DNA of 64,000 nt from Linepithema humile (Eukaryota; Arthropoda; Insecta; Hymenoptera; Formicidae), in NCBI RefSeq assembly GCF_040581485.1, contig NC_090128.1:26752931-26816930 (forward strand). The letters are read 5' to 3'. Positions 61,901 to 64,000 of the stretch are shown here, piece after piece. Under the pieces are notes generated by a model. It did not search any database. It was not told where the DNA came from and saw nothing but the letters and a program-made list of their open reading frames with translations. The translations under genes were made by a program, and so were the position numbers. The first letter of the stretch is position 1, and the number at the start of each line of letters is the position of its first letter.

Positions 61901-64000
61901 ATCGATAATTTCTTTAATTTGGGTTCTAATTCGGGTAACAAACAGAATCGCTTTTACGAACGGCAATTGGAACCTTTCAATCTCAGGAACGAGAGGCCAC
62001 CGGCGATCTCCTCTTTTTTTGGCGTCATCATCCAATCGCCGGAAATCGCCGCGCGGTTTCAATAATGAATGAAAGGTGTGCCTATTCCTAGAAAGAAGAG
62101 GGAACCCGCCGGTAGCGATAAAATCGGTAAGGATAAATTGAATCGGGCCAACCCCATCGATCTGAGGTTTCCTTTGATCTTCGAAGGGTCAATCCTGGTG
62201 AACCTCTCCGACGAAACTCGCTAACCTTGTGGTCGGCCCTTGGCAATACTTGGAGAAATCGATGCAGCGGTGTCGTGAGTTCTTATCAAAGGGAATTCTC
62301 TATGTAAAGGACCTTTAACTCACTGTAGTAAAGTTTCCTGTCACTGTCAAGTCCTTTCTCTCCCCGTATCATGATGTAAAATGTCGTGGCAATGAAACTC
62401 ATAATTTATCTCGAACGTGCAATCACATATATACTGATGCTCTGTAATCCACGAGCTCAACATCGTTCTAGTATTCGTTAAATTACAATATATATAACAA
62501 AACTTTCTATGCGAATAGCACTTAAATAGGGTATATGAATTAAATTAACGTAATTAACATTATTTAGATTATTTGATCACCGCCAATGTTTTGAGCATAA
62601 TTATCTAACAGAATATGTCGATAAATTATCGCACGCCATGAATACGTTTACTCTCGATAACATCGAATGCGCCAGTGATGCGTCGATACGCGAAATTTTC
62701 ACACAATATGCCATTTTCTGTTGTGACATCGATAATGCTTCGCATTGTTCTATTATCCCCTCCCCTTGTTCTATTATCCGAACTGTAAATTGCGTGCTAT
62801 TTAACCATTTAATTGATACTCAAATAAACATAAACCGACGCGTAATGGAGTGACAAGAGCGGCATTAATCTACTTGAATTCGTTCCCGTTGCCCAAAAAG
62901 ATTCGCTTCAATCGCGCATTAACAATTCGTATCGGTACTCCAGACGATATTTTCAAGATGAAACCCATTACTCTTCGCGCCGCTTCGTAGCTGGAAGATT
63001 AGTGTCGTTTTAGCTTTGAGTGCCAACGACGGCGGCGATCCATCCCTCTCGAACGACGCTATTGTGCCGACCGGGGAAGACAGTGGTGGCTTTGATTACG
63101 ACATTGTGCGGAGGAGAGGCCCAGACGCGCCGTGACTTTGCCTGCTTAAGCCGCATTCACAATGTCTAGCAGTCACGAATACATGCGTCAAAATCTTCTC
63201 GTCTTGCCCGTCGCTGCGGCGCGATTTCCGTAATACCCGAAAGCATTAGCAACGCGGTGAGATTATTTGGCGTTTTGTCCGGTTTGTTCCTGCTTCCGAA
63301 ATTTCCATGCATTTGCATCATGAATGTCTGCTTCGAGAGAAAAAGAAAGATTGAATTATGAGAGAATCATCGGATGTACCCGTAAAATACTTCTTGTGCA
63401 GATATACATAATTTCAAATCTCTAATAATATCTTTTTTTTAAATATAATTTTCTGAATTGTGAGTTAATAAATATCGAAATTGAATATTACGAAAACTGC
63501 ATTAATTACATTACTGCTTTGGCCGAATAAAAATACATAAATAATGTAATTCAATATTTGAAATATATATTGCGCTGTTACGCGCTTGTTTCTTCGCGGG
63601 AAAAATCGTTCTCTTTATTTTCACCGTAATTACATTGACTGAAATTGCGAGACTCGCTCCGATCGAGTCAGTTAAATCGATCAGAGATCTCCGCGCGAAT
63701 GAGACTTTACTCGGAAAATTCGACAATTTCAGCAATCTAACACGGTTTATTTGATTTTCTCGGTATCGATATTCTATTGTTCTTCACAAAGATTTAAATG
63801 GCATGGATGTCATTGTGGGCTAAATTGACAGTATTTCTATTTATTAAGAATAATAAGATAATATAAATCTGTGTTTATTTTGCTGCATTACTGTATATTT
63901 GATACGCAGGAAAGAATTTTTAACAAGTAAATTTTCTTTGAAATTTTTAGTACTTATTTCAATTGTAAGTTACAATCCGTATTACATATGTGTGACTATA
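58931..64000. other. Non-coding right flank
   Basis: No gene supported. CpG-rich islands at 59280-59640, 59700-60000, 60120-60940, 61190-61780, 62100-62300 and 62840-63300 alternate with AT-rich DNA. Open frames at 60139-60803 overlap each other on both strands. The final 500 bases are AT-rich. Confidence 0.4.

Overview
This window reads as non-coding insect nuclear DNA, most likely from a hymenopteran such as an ant. The reasons are an AT-rich background with no CpG depletion (CpG-rich blocks recur everywhere), many simple repeats, eukaryotic splice signals, a mauritiana-type mariner element, and the absence of any long conserved open frame. The species assignment is inference. No tRNA, rRNA, CRISPR array, operon or prokaryotic signal was seen. 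Most open frames of 60-190 codons overlap others on both strands and look like chance products of GC-rich stretches.

Left end (1-5.9 kb): a 15-bp perfect hairpin at 52-157; a candidate plus-strand gene start made of a possible 5' UTR exon (722-1551) and a 51-bp exon (1800-1850) opening with Met-His-Leu-Gln-Leu-Pro and ending at a consensus donor; then two adjacent fold-back elements (about 3305-4020 and 4025-4215) that would lie in the first intron. A dense binding-site-like block sits at 5.64-5.84 kb.

Middle (6-43 kb): a long gene-free expanse of AT-rich DNA alternating with CpG-rich islands. The main signal is that several non-coding modules occur twice, diverged but with motifs in the same order: 11.87/28.41 kb and 35.42/36.34 kb, plus 43.77/44.32 kb just beyond. 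Each pair looks like an old duplication of regulatory DNA, and two of the three pairs carry TAATTA/TTAAT homeodomain-type cores. There are also tandem TCF-like sites (8.2 kb), C/EBP-like sites (9.5 kb) and palindromic homeodomain-like sites (39.2 kb).

Right part (43-64 kb): a well-defined candidate 93-bp exon (43066-43158) with a strong polypyrimidine acceptor and GTGAGT donor; a 901-bp internally deleted mariner (48844-49744) with TA duplications and a dead transposase; long GA microsatellites (53.1 and 56.4 kb); and two unexplained open frames (57.6-58.2 and 58.6-58.9 kb).

Overall hypothesis (inference): a regulatory desert and/or very long introns of one plus-strand developmental gene, with recurrent small duplications of cis-regulatory modules. 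I could not name the gene.
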